Positions 16,885-25,900 of a stretch of DNA of 64,000 bases are shown here, piece by piece. The translations under genes were made by a program, and so were the position numbers. Numbering within the stretch: position 1 is the first letter of the stretch; every line of letters starts with the position of its first letter. The DNA lies in NCBI RefSeq assembly GCF_013294005.1, contig NZ_JABSNK010000002.1, positions 310,001 to 374,000 on the forward strand. Reading direction: 5' to 3'. The notes beneath the pieces are model-generated. The model was given only the letters and a program-made list of their open reading frames with translations. It had not been told where the DNA came from and did not search any database. Source of the DNA: Flavobacterium gelidicaeli. Lineage in GTDB: Bacteria; Bacteroidota; Bacteroidia; Flavobacteriales; Flavobacteriaceae.

Positions 16885-17394
16885 TTAAATAAATAATGCT
16901 CTTAACTCTGAGGCGTCTTCGGGTTTAATTTTTCCGGCTAGTAGCAAACTCAATTGTTTGCGTCTTAATGCGGCATCAAAACGTTCTTTTTCTAAAGGAG
17001 TTTCGGGTATAATTTGGGGTACTTCAACAGGTCTTCCTGTGTCATCAACGGCTACAAAGGTATAAATTGCTTCATTTGCTTTGGTTTTATTACCGGATTC
17101 TCTGTCTTCTACCCAAATATCAATGTAAATTTCCATCGAACTTTTGAACGAACGCGATACTTTGGCTTCGACCGTAACCACACTCCCTAAAGGAATTGCT
17201 CTATTAAAAGCCACGTGATTTACTGATGCTGTTACTACAATTCTTCTCGAATGTCTGCGTGCTGCTATGCTTGCTGCGCGATCCATACGGGCTAACAATT
17301 CGCCACCAAAAAGATTGTTTAACGGATTTGTTTCACTTGGTAAAACTAAATCGGTTAAGATTGTTATAGATTCTGAAGGATGTTTTGGTGTCAT
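16885..17394 (-). CDS. acyl-CoA thioesterase, hotdog fold (YciA/BACH type)
   Basis: A 169-residue hotdog-fold protein: NPLNNLFGGELLARMDRAASIAARRHSRRIVVTASVNHVAF carries the conserved N-x-x-x-x-x-F-G-G and the core helix, and the second half ends in a YTFVAVDDTGRP strand, as in BACH/YciA-type hydrolases that split acyl-CoA to free acid and CoA. Cytoplasmic. It follows the DoxX-like gene by 33 bases and holB before that, so the three may form one minus-strand transcript, though the functions are unrelated. Confidence 0.9.
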   Translation of the reverse strand: MTPKHPSESITILTDLVLPSETNPLNNLFGGELLARMDRAASIAARRHSRRIVVTASVNHVAFNRAIPLGSVVTVEAKVSRSFKSSMEIYIDIWVEDRESGNKTKANEAIYTFVAVDDTGRPVEVPQIIPETPLEKERFDAALRRKQLSLLLAGKIKPEDASELRALFI

Positions 17395-17427
17395 GTTTTT
17401 ATAAATGTAAATTGAGTGTTTTTATTT

Positions 17428-17811
17428 TTAGTTTAACCAAAAAACAGCCATTACAGCTGGAATAAAATAGATTACAATGGTTCTTGCTCCGTCATAGTCT
17501 TTTGCTAATCGTTGTCCAAAAAGTAACATGATCAATGTAATACAAGAAAATATAGCTCCATAGAATCCAAATAATCTTTCGTTATTTACGATTAACTGAA
17601 TGCAACCTACAATACAAAGTATACCTGAGATCATTTCTAAAATTAATACATTCAATAGCGCCAGGGGAACATGATTTTTTAGTTTAGTTTGAGCGAAATG
17701 CTCTTTTAACCATTCTAGGTTGTCTTTCCAATAAAATATTTTATCGTATCCTGATTGGATGAAGGATACGGCTAGAAAAACTAAAATTAACATGGAGGCT
17801 ACATTATTCAT
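17428..17811 (-). CDS. DoxX-like small membrane protein
   Basis: A 127-residue protein with about four hydrophobic helices (residues 5-22, 48-68, 80-98, 108-125). The FIQSGYDKIFYW segment after the first helix matches the DoxX-type pattern. DoxX-like proteins are linked with quinone or redox partners in some bacteria, but most are uncharacterised. It starts 4 bases after the holB stop and probably relies on the holB promoter. Confidence 0.7.
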   Translation of the reverse strand: MNNVASMLILVFLAVSFIQSGYDKIFYWKDNLEWLKEHFAQTKLKNHVPLALLNVLILEMISGILCIVGCIQLIVNNERLFGFYGAIFSCITLIMLLFGQRLAKDYDGARTIVIYFIPAVMAVFWLN

Positions 17812-17815
17812 ATCG

Positions 17816-18964
17816 TTATTTTTTATGGATGAGGCGTGTGAGTTTTATCGATAAATCAGTTAAAATAATTTTAGCATTTCCATTACGCTCAATATGATAC
17901 ATGGCATCAGAGATTTCAGTGAAAATTTCTTGTATGTTATTTCCATTAACAAAAGGAGCAAAGTTCTCTAATTTGAATTTTTCGACTTTGGGTTCAAAAT
18001 ATACTAAACTTTTTGTTTCATAATTAATGAGTAGTGCTTGGCGAAACATTTCGATACAAAACTCCAAAAATTTCTTTTGAGCTTCTCTACCAAGTGCAGC
18101 TATTTTTTCGCTCCATAGAATTAAGTCCTGTATTGCTGCAGCATTTCCTTTAGCTTTAAAAGCGGCACGAACCCAAGTAACAAACCATTGTTCAAAAGGA
18201 TGAGCGTCGCTATCATCATGCAATAAATGCAAAGCAATACTGTAATTTCCTTGTGCTTGATGCGCAATTTTTGCAGCAATTTTAGGATCTACTTGTTCAC
18301 GTGCTACAAGCGCTTCGGCAATTATAGGTTCGGTTAAACCATTAAAGTGTAGTATTTGGCAACGCGAGCGAATAGTTTGAATAATATCTTCTTCATTTTC
18401 TGAAATCAGAATGAATATTGTTTTTTCTGGCGGTTCTTCTAGTAATTTTAATAATTTATTGGAGGCAGCGATGTTTAATTTATCAGCCATCCAAACCAGC
18501 ATGAATTTATAGCCACCTTCATACGCTTTAAGCGAAAGTGACTTTAATATTTCTTGCGCATCATCTACCCTAATTTCACCTTGTTTATTTTGTACTCCTA
18601 GAATGGCATACCAGTCAAACAACCCTCCGTAAGGATTTTGAGAGACAAATTGTCTCCATTCTGTAATGAAATCAATACTTTTTGGACTTCTTTTTACAGA
18701 GTCAGTAGTCACTGTTGGGTAAGCAAAGTGTAGGTCGGGATGTGATAATTTTTGGAATTTTATATTACAGGACTCATTTGTACCATTGTTTTCACCATTT
18801 TGATTGCTACATAATATGTATTGTGCGTAGGCAATTGCCATGGCTAAAGTTCCGCTACCTTCCGGTCCAACAAATAATTGTGCATGCGGAATCCTTCCTA
18901 AGTCGGCACTTTTTGTCAGATGGTTCTTAATGTGTTCTTGTCCTAGTATTTCAGAAAATTGCAT
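17816..18964 (-). CDS. holB: DNA polymerase III subunit delta'
   Basis: A 382-residue clamp-loader subunit of the AAA+ fold. It begins with the family opening MQFSEILGQEHIKNHL and RIPHAQLFVGPEGSG. The phosphate loop lacks the GK[ST] of an active Walker A (GPEGSGTLA), fitting the non-hydrolysing delta' role. YKFMLVWMADKLNIAASNKLLKLLEEPP and ILISENEEDIIQTIRSRCQ are the sensor-1/SRC region. It completes the delta'-DnaX-delta loader that opens the beta clamp. A -7 box abuts the start codon. Confidence 0.92.
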   Translation of the reverse strand: MQFSEILGQEHIKNHLTKSADLGRIPHAQLFVGPEGSGTLAMAIAYAQYILCSNQNGENNGTNESCNIKFQKLSHPDLHFAYPTVTTDSVKRSPKSIDFITEWRQFVSQNPYGGLFDWYAILGVQNKQGEIRVDDAQEILKSLSLKAYEGGYKFMLVWMADKLNIAASNKLLKLLEEPPEKTIFILISENEEDIIQTIRSRCQILHFNGLTEPIIAEALVAREQVDPKIAAKIAHQAQGNYSIALHLLHDDSDAHPFEQWFVTWVRAAFKAKGNAAAIQDLILWSEKIAALGREAQKKFLEFCIEMFRQALLINYETKSLVYFEPKVEKFKLENFAPFVNGNNIQEIFTEISDAMYHIERNGNAKIILTDLSIKLTRLIHKK

Positions 18965-18968
18965 AGAG

Positions 18969-18976
18969 CAAAGATA
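18969..18976 (-). promoter_or_regulatory. -7 box TATCTTTG abutting the holB start codon
   Basis: Minus-strand exact TAnnTTTG whose G lies 5 bases before the A of the ATG at 18964, predicting a leaderless or near-leaderless holB transcript. Confidence 0.5.
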
Positions 18977-19416
18977 ATAGAAAATGGATTAGACGAAAAT
19001 TTTCATAAGGAAAGTTTAAATTTTATACTTTTTGTTTATTGTCTGTACAATAAAATCAGTTTTTTGTAGTTAAATTACTTATTGTTGTATTTGAAGTAAT
19101 TGTGTAAATAATTTATTTACAGTTGTTTTTTAACAATTTAGTTTGTTTTTTAGTTGGATGTATTATTAGTGGCATGGATATTGTTTATTTAATATTAGCA
19201 CTAGTTTTATTGAAGGGTTCAATAAGCTTTAGTCGCTATTAGTTATTGGTAAACAAAGTTTTACAAAATAAGTAATTAATTAAATTGGAGTTATTAAATT
19301 TTAAAATCAACAAAAAGTAATTAAATAGTAGGAGTACAAGAAAAACTTATCAACATTGATTGTTAATGATTTTTAAGGTTTTTTTTAACAAAAAATTATA
19401 ATTTATTGTATTATAG

Positions 19417-19446
19417 TTGTTTGTTGAATTAATTTGTATAAATTTG
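19417..19446 (+). promoter_or_regulatory. promoter of the gliding-motility operon
   Basis: TTG (19417-19419), a 19-base spacer, then TAAATTTG (19439-19446) fit the Bacteroidetes sigma-A promoter (TTG, N19-21, TAnnTTTG). The predicted transcript start lies about 25 bases before the ATG at 19477. Confidence 0.65.
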
Positions 19447-19476
19447 TTTAATTATAACAAAAACAAAACAATTTTT

Positions 19477-19923
19477 ATGAAAGGGAAAATTATTTTTTTA
19501 GGGCTATGTATGTTTTTTACTAGTCAGGTTATTTTATCGCAAAATAGAAATGCGCCTCAAAGTATTATTAGTACAACAGCAGTTATACGAGGTTACCACA
19601 CTCAAGATGAATTGAGAGGGATGCAAAAAGGGGAATTGTTAGAATTATATATCGAAAGAATAAAAGTATTGACAAAAACGCTACCTTTTATAGCGTTAGC
19701 AACAAAACCGGGTCTAACAATGATTGACTTAGGAATACCATTTGATGGTGATAAAAAGAAATTACAAGATGGACAAGCTGAGGCAACAGAGGCTTATTTA
19801 ACATCAACAATTGAGTATCAAAGAAGGATTATCCCTTATGCTGATACTGAAAACCTTGTTGCCGGAATTTTATTTTACGAAAGCACTATTAAGTCTTTGC
19901 ACTTATTTAATGAATACAAATAA
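19477..19923 (+). CDS. small exported protein, first gene of the gliding operon
   Basis: A 148-residue protein of no recognised family. It has a signal peptide (MKGKIIFLGLCMFFTSQVILSQ) and a largely helical mature part with the segments HTQDELRGMQKGELLELYIERIKVL and a C-terminal FYESTIKSLHLFNEY. The start at 19477 was chosen over an upstream reading because the latter overlaps the promoter and lacks a signal. In F. johnsoniae sprB lies in a seven-gene operon that also contains genes not known to affect motility; this could be one of them. Likely periplasmic. Confidence 0.65.
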   Translation: MKGKIIFLGLCMFFTSQVILSQNRNAPQSIISTTAVIRGYHTQDELRGMQKGELLELYIERIKVLTKTLPFIALATKPGLTMIDLGIPFDGDKKKLQDGQAEATEAYLTSTIEYQRRIIPYADTENLVAGILFYESTIKSLHLFNEYK

Positions 19924-19968
19924 AATTTCAATAAAATTATTTATTGTAACTATTTAGGTTAAATGTTA

Positions 19969-20002
19969 GATACAGTTCATTACTATTTTTTTGAACTGTA
20001 TC
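19969..20002 (+). promoter_or_regulatory. intercistronic hairpin in the gliding operon
   Basis: An 11-bp perfect inverted repeat, GATACAGTTCA and TGAACTGTATC, around a 12-base T-rich loop. With no T run after the stem it looks more like an RNA-stability or pausing hairpin than a terminator. Confidence 0.45.
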
Positions 20003-20053
20003 AATTACCTCACAAGGGTATTTGCAATTAATCTATTAAAATTTAAACTTCTC

Positions 20054-21346
20054 ATGAAAAAAACATTACATTTTATTTGGATTGCTTTTTTTATTGTTTG
20101 TAGCGCAAATGCTCAGCAAGAAAAAGGTATTATGGGGTATACAAACTGGTTGTATGGCTGGACTGAATTCAAGCCTAATAAAGTAGAGTTTGGAGAAGCA
20201 AACCAAATACTTGCTGGAGTTATTTCAGTAAATACTAAATTGTTAAAAAGAAACGTTTACTTAATTCAAGGAAATGTTTATGTTACTAACAATGCAGTAT
20301 TAACAATTGAACCAGGAACAGTAATTATTGGTGATTTTGATACAAAAGGAACTTTAATCTTTACTAAAGGAAGCCAGATTATGGCGGATGGTTTAGAAAC
20401 AGACCCTATTGTGTTTAGTTCTAATAGAGGAGTGAAAAAATCTGGAGATTGGGGAGGAATTGTTTTTCTTGGTGATGCACCAATTAATAAATTCGGAAAC
20501 ATGGCTTCACTTATTTATGACTTTAATCCAGCCATGACTATTTATGGTGGGAACAACATAGAAAGCAACTCAGGAGTTATGCGTTATGTAAGGGTAGAGT
20601 TTGCTGGTAAAAGAGTGAAAGGTTCTCAACCATTAAATGCAATTACTTTTGCAGGTGTAGGTAATAAAACGGTATTAGAAAATGTGATGGTTAGCTATTC
20701 TGGAGGAGATTCATTTACTTTCATTGGAGGAGAAGTTAATGCTTCAAAATTAGTGTCGTTTCATACTATAAACGATGACTTTAAATATACACAAGGAGTT
20801 CAAAGTAAAATTTTTAATTCATTAGCGGTACGTTCTTCTTACCTATCAGGTAATAAAGATGGTTCTCGTTGTATGGAAATTGCTTCTTATGATAAAAAAG
20901 AAGAAACTGATTTTTCTAAAAAACATACTTCAGTTGTTGCTTATAACATTACAATGTTAAATGATAGCGAAAATATTAATGCTGATATTCAATCAGGATT
21001 AGTTAAAGAAGCTGTTTACGTAGGTAATGATGCAAGTTTAGAAATGAAAAGAACGGTTATTTCAGGTTTTAATCCTGCTGTTGTTTTAAATAACGGAATT
21101 GAAATTAATGAGAATAACTTGAAGAAAATTAAATTTGAAGAAATGTATTTCAACTTATGTAAAGGAAATATTTTTACCGAATACAATTCTGATAACACGG
21201 ATTTAGAAAGCTGGTACGGAAACGGTAGCTTTTTAAACTACTATTCTCAAGGAGATAATAAAGAGACGTTTATTGATATTTTCAACCCTAAACGTCCTGA
21301 TTATAGATTAAATATTGGTAAAATAACAGCTTCAAGTAAATATTAA
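20054..21346 (+). CDS. exported right-handed beta-helix-like protein
   Basis: A 430-residue protein with a signal peptide (MKKTLHFIWIAFFIVCSANAQ). The mature part opens with a pattern common in Bacteroidetes parallel beta-helix proteins: NVYLIQGNVYVTNNAVLTIEPGTVIIGD, then KGSQIMADGLETDPIVFSS and SGDWGGIVFLGDAPI. Later stretches alternate short strands and Asn/Gly turns. The C-terminus has no T9SS sorting domain that I can see, so it may stay periplasmic or on the outer membrane. Start chosen at the ATG before the signal peptide. It precedes sprC, with a terminator-like hairpin in the gap. Confidence 0.7.
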   Translation: MKKTLHFIWIAFFIVCSANAQQEKGIMGYTNWLYGWTEFKPNKVEFGEANQILAGVISVNTKLLKRNVYLIQGNVYVTNNAVLTIEPGTVIIGDFDTKGTLIFTKGSQIMADGLETDPIVFSSNRGVKKSGDWGGIVFLGDAPINKFGNMASLIYDFNPAMTIYGGNNIESNSGVMRYVRVEFAGKRVKGSQPLNAITFAGVGNKTVLENVMVSYSGGDSFTFIGGEVNASKLVSFHTINDDFKYTQGVQSKIFNSLAVRSSYLSGNKDGSRCMEIASYDKKEETDFSKKHTSVVAYNITMLNDSENINADIQSGLVKEAVYVGNDASLEMKRTVISGFNPAVVLNNGIEINENNLKKIKFEEMYFNLCKGNIFTEYNSDNTDLESWYGNGSFLNYYSQGDNKETFIDIFNPKRPDYRLNIGKITASSKY

Positions 21347-21378
21347 TTACTGTATCTGTTTAATTTTCAATGTTTTAA

Positions 21379-21414
21379 GCAAGGAATTGATGATCTGGTT
21401 CATCAATTCCTTGC
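21379..21414 (+). terminator. strong hairpin inside the gliding operon, possible attenuator
   Basis: A perfect 15-bp stem (GCAAGGAATTGATGA and its reverse complement) with a 6-base loop, followed by GTTTGTTTTAG. It has the form of an intrinsic terminator between the beta-helix gene and sprC, so it may cut transcription partly or mark an operon boundary. Confidence 0.65.
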
Positions 21415-21460
21415 GTTTGTTTTAGAATTATTTTTAAAGTAGGAATAATAGCCGCCCCTA

Positions 21461-22972
21461 ATGATAAAAAAGTTTCTTTATATTTTGTTTTTGGTATTAC
21501 CATTAACTAATGCTGTATATGCCCAATTAATAATTGGTAAGCCTACATTTATTTTTAGTCAAGCTTGTGCTAATCCTGGCTTCAATTCATTTGAAGTACA
21601 AATAAACTTTTCAGCATCTCCTTCATTAGATCCTGCGAATCAGTTTATAGTAGAGTTGTCGTCAGCTGATGGCGATTTTTCTAGTCCTACTGTTATTTAT
21701 ACAACAGCAGTTGGAGAACTTAACGCTCCAGGTAAAGTAAAGGTTGCTATTCCTACAAATGCTTCAGGAGAAAAATACCAAATTAGAGTAAAAAGTACCA
21801 CTGCTTCTTTGCCCTTGTCTCCGCAAAAATCTATTGTTTTTCCAGCTTACTATAAGCAACACGATACACAATTCACTATTAATAATGCTATCCCTAACGC
21901 CACTTTTTGTGCTGGCGGAAGCTATATTTTAAGTGTTGATCCTAATGGTAATGGAGTTACTAATTCCCCTTTACAATTTCCATCATTAACTTATAATTGG
22001 TTTAAATATAATGGCCCTTTGTTACCTGAAACACCTGTAGCAACTGCTAGTAGTAGCAGTTATACGGTAACATCACCTGGTTCGTATTTTGTAAAGACTA
22101 ATTATGGTGCCTGTACTTCTGATTCTGATTCGTATTCTAATATTGTTGAAGTTTTTCAATCTGCAACGAGTGCAAGTGCATCAATAACATCAAGTAAGGG
22201 AAATCCTTTTTGTCCTTCTGAAGGTGCAACAACACTAACTGCAGTTGCTGGAAATAGCTATCAATGGTTTAAAGATGGTGTAAAGATTGATGGAGCAACA
22301 GCTATCAATTATCAAGCTACTGTTGCTGGTAAATATGATGTTAAAGTTGATTTTGGTGGTTGTCAAGCCACAGCTACAATTGAGTTACAAGGAGAAGCAA
22401 TAAATAGTTCTATAGATGTTCCAGACGATAATGTTATTGAAGTTGGTGACAAATTAACTGTAACTGCCACTACTGATGCAAGCTCTCCTACCTTTCAATG
22501 GTATCTTAATAATAATCCAATTGCTGGCGCAACTACTAATGTTTATGAGGTTTCTAGTAAAGGAAATTATAAAATTATAATTTCTCAAGCAGGTTCATGT
22601 AATATAAATCAAGAACTTCCGTTTACTGTTAGGTTGACTAGTGATCCTTTTCCAGATGTTACTGATATTCCTAATGTTATTATTCTGAGTAGTGTTTATA
22701 AGAATAATAAAGAATGGTTTTTTCAGCTACCAGAACCAGAGCTGAAAACACCTCCGGAAGTTTTAAATAAAGGAGTAGGAGTAATTATAATCAGTGCAAA
22801 TGGTGACATAGTATACCAAACTGATGATTATTCATATAATTGGCCAAATGTAAATTTAGATATGTGGCCTTTATCAAATATAGATTTTAAAAATATAAAT
22901 CCAGTTTACTATTATATTATAACAACAAAGGATAATAAAATGATAAAAGGATCAATAACGGTAATAAAATAA
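21461..22972 (+). CDS. sprC: SprC-like gliding motility protein with Ig-like domains and degenerate type B sorting domain
   Basis: A 503-residue protein: signal peptide (residues 1-22), an N-terminal beta domain, then three Ig-like modules (around SLTYNWFKYNGPLL, NSYQWFKDGVKIDGAT and TFQWYLNNNPIAGAT), each ending in a glycine-rich strand. The C-terminal 100 residues match a T9SS type B (CHU_C) domain only loosely: IPNVIILSS replaces the usual IPN-x-(I/F)TPNGDG, VIIISANGDIVYQ replaces the usual rwG strand, but YYYIITTKDNKMIKGSITVIK is kept. The name rests on position directly before sprD and sprB, as in F. johnsoniae, where sprC mutants do not form spreading colonies. The stop is one base from the sprD ATG. 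Confidence 0.65.
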   Translation: MIKKFLYILFLVLPLTNAVYAQLIIGKPTFIFSQACANPGFNSFEVQINFSASPSLDPANQFIVELSSADGDFSSPTVIYTTAVGELNAPGKVKVAIPTNASGEKYQIRVKSTTASLPLSPQKSIVFPAYYKQHDTQFTINNAIPNATFCAGGSYILSVDPNGNGVTNSPLQFPSLTYNWFKYNGPLLPETPVATASSSSYTVTSPGSYFVKTNYGACTSDSDSYSNIVEVFQSATSASASITSSKGNPFCPSEGATTLTAVAGNSYQWFKDGVKIDGATAINYQATVAGKYDVKVDFGGCQATATIELQGEAINSSIDVPDDNVIEVGDKLTVTATTDASSPTFQWYLNNNPIAGATTNVYEVSSKGNYKIIISQAGSCNINQELPFTVRLTSDPFPDVTDIPNVIILSSVYKNNKEWFFQLPEPELKTPPEVLNKGVGVIIISANGDIVYQTDDYSYNWPNVNLDMWPLSNIDFKNINPVYYYIITTKDNKMIKGSITVIK

Positions 22973-22973
22973 T

Positions 22974-25900
22974 ATGAAGAAAATTTTACTTTTTGTAACT
23001 TTATTTTATGGCTTCACACAAAAAATCTATTCTCAGGATACTGCTGGGGATGGAGTTGTGTCGTTTGCCCTACCTGTTAGAAATTCATTAAAATATAATC
23101 TATACACTATAAATCCTGCATTCAGTTTTGTTAGACAAAACGCTACTTATGCCTCTTTTTATAATAAAAGACAATGGGTTACTTTTCAAGATGCTCCACA
23201 AACGTATTTAGTGAGTTACTCAGGTAGATTTAGAGAGAATGAGGGTATGGCAATTGGACTTTTTCAACAAAACTATGGTTTACTAACAACCTTTGGTGCA
23301 ATAGGAAATTTTGCTCATAACATAGTACTTCAAGAAGATAGTAATTTAACTTTAGGTATTAATGTTGCAGGTTATAAAAGTGGATTAAATAACGGAAAAG
23401 TTATTGTTAACACGCCAGATCCTGCATTAGATAATATTCCTTCAAATACCCTTTTATCAGTTAGTCCAGGAATTAATTATGGAAATGCTTTTTTCGATAT
23501 CGGACTAGCAATGAATAATCTTGCGTTATATAATTTCGCTACTTCTGAAATTATTAAAGACGATCCTGAACAAAGTTTACAAGTACATTTAATGTACACA
23601 GGTTTCCTAGATACTTATGGTTTTTTTGATAAAAGTAAATTCTCTGCTTTAGTTCGCTCTGAATTTAAGAAAGAGAAAACAGTTATTTCAGGTGTAGGAA
23701 TGCTTACTATTCCGCAAGGTGCTTGGATTCAAGCAGGTTATAATACAGTATATGGTATGTCTGCTGGACTTGGAGCAAATATCACTCCTTCTATTTCAAT
23801 TGAATATAATTACGAGAGAGGAACAGGAAACTTTGCTAATTTTGGAGCTTCACATGAGTTCTTAATTGCATATAGATTCAAGTCTAAAAGTTATTACTAT
23901 GGTGATGATGAAGAAGAAGGCGCTTTACTTGCCCCAATATCAAAAGCTAAAACAATACAGGGAAGCAATAGAGCCCCTTACATAAATGCAGAAACTAGGG
24001 CTGCAAATGCTCAAGCTAAATTAGCTGCTGATGCACAAGCAAAAGCAGATGCTGAAGCTGCCGCAAAAGAAAAACTAGCTGCAGATGCAAGAGCGAAAGC
24101 AGATGCTGAGGCTGCAGCCAAAGCAAAATTAGCTGCAGATGCACAAGCAAAAGCGGATGCACAACCAAGTGGAAAAGAAAAACTAGCCGCAGATGCACAA
24201 GCAAAAGCGGATGCCGAAGCTGCGAGAGCCAAACTAGCTGCAGATGCAAAAGCAAAAGCAGATGCCGAAGCTGCGAGAGGAAAATTAGCCGCAGATGCAC
24301 GAGCAAAAGCTGATGCTGAAGCTGCGAAAGCAAAATTAGCTGCTGATGCAAAAGCAAAAGCAGATGCCGAAGCTGCGAAAGCCAAACTAGCTGCAGATGC
24401 ACGAGCAAAAGCAGATGCCGAAGCTGCGAGAGCAAAATTAGCGGCAGATGCACGAGCGAAAGCCGATGCCGCAGCTGCGAAAGCGAAATTAGCTGTAGAT
24501 GCTAAAGCTAAAGCTGATGCTGAAGCTGCGAGAGCAAAACTAGCCGCAGATGCTAAATCTATAGCGGATGCAGAAGCTGCCAACGCAAGAATGGCTGCAG
24601 ATTTACAAGCGAAAGCAGATGCTGAAGCTGCGAGAGCAAAACTAGATGTAGATGCTAAAGCTAAAGCGGATGCTGAAGCTGCCAACGCAAGAATGGCTGC
24701 AGATTTACAAGCGAAAGCAGATGCTGAAGCTGCGAAAGCCAAACTAGCTGCAGATGCACAAGCGAAAGCGGATGTTGAAGCTGCCAACGCAAGAATGGCT
24801 GCAGATTTACAAGCGAAAGCGGATGCCGAAGCTGCGAGAGCAAAACTAGCCGCAGATGCTAAATCTATAGCGGATGCTGAAGCTGCCAACGCAAGAATGG
24901 CTGCAGATTTACAAGCTAAAGCAGATGCCGAAGCTGCAAAAGCCAAACTAGCTGCGGATGCACAAACGAAAGCGGATGCTGAAGCTGAAAAAGCCAAACT
25001 AGCTGCAGATGCACAAGCGAAAGCGGATGCCGAAGCTGCAAAAGCCAAACTAGCTGCAGATGCACAAGCGAAAGCGGATGCCGAAGCTGCGAAAGCAAAA
25101 CTAGCTGCGGATGCACAAGCGAAAGCGGATGCCGAAGCTGCAAAAGCCAAACTAGCTGCAGATGCACAAGCGAAAGCGGATGCCGAAGCTGCAAAAGCCA
25201 AACTAGCTGCGGATGCACAAGCGAAAGCGGATGCCGAAGCTGCGAAAGCCAAATTAGCTGCGGATGCACAAGCGAAAGCGGATGCCGAAGCTGCGAAAGC
25301 CAAACTAGCTGCGGATGCACAAGCGAAAGCGGATGCTGAAGCTGCAAAAGCGAAACTAGCTGCGGATGCACAAGCGAAAGCGGATGCTGAAGCTGCAAAA
25401 GCGAAACTAGCTGCGGATGCACAAGCGAAAGCGGATGCTGAAGCTGCAAAAGCCAAAATAGCTGCAGATGCACAAGCGAAAGCAGATGCCGAAGCTGCAA
25501 AAGCCAAACTAGCTGCGGATGCACAAGCGAAAGCGGATGCCGAAGCTGCGAAAGCCAAACTAGCTGCGGATGCACAAGCGAAAGCGGATGCTGAAGCTGC
25601 AAAAGCCAAACTAGCTGCAGATGCACAAGCGAAAGCAGATGCTGAAGCTGCGAAAGCAAAACTAGCTGCGGATGCCGAAGCTGCAAAAGCTAAACTAGCT
25701 GCAGATGCACAAGCGAAAGCAGATGCTGAAGCTCAGGCTAAATTAGTTGCAGCTGCAAAAGCGAAAGCGGATGCTGAAGCTGCTGCTAAAGCAAAAATTG
25801 CTGCTGCAGCCCAAGCTAAAGTTGATGCTGAAGAGAGTGAGAGAAATGCAGTTGAAGCAGCACGTAAAGCGAAATTAGCAATTGAGGCATCTAAAGATGA

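Larger units (their letters stand above)
18965..19476. other. 512-base AT-rich region upstream of the gliding operon
   Basis: No coding potential is evident. It holds the holB promoter at its left end and the operon promoter at its right end (19417-19446). In between it is very AT-rich, with a short inverted repeat AATTACTT/AAGTAATT (19073-19101) and many T tracts. Its length for a promoter region would allow regulator binding, but no site is recognisable. Confidence 0.5.

Noticed and set aside
19073..19101. 8-bp inverted repeat upstream of the gliding operon as a regulator site
   Set aside because: Short and AT-rich, expected by chance in this region; no second copy near the promoter.
24011..25609. 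Long minus-strand ORF (532 codons) across the sprD repeats
   Set aside because: It is the reverse reading of the 51-bp repeats, which leave other frames open too; it consists only of repeated Ala/Ser/Phe words and has no independent start context.
24916..25686. Second minus-strand ORF of Leu/His/Gln repeats
   Set aside because: Another frame of the same array; the composition is unlike any real protein.
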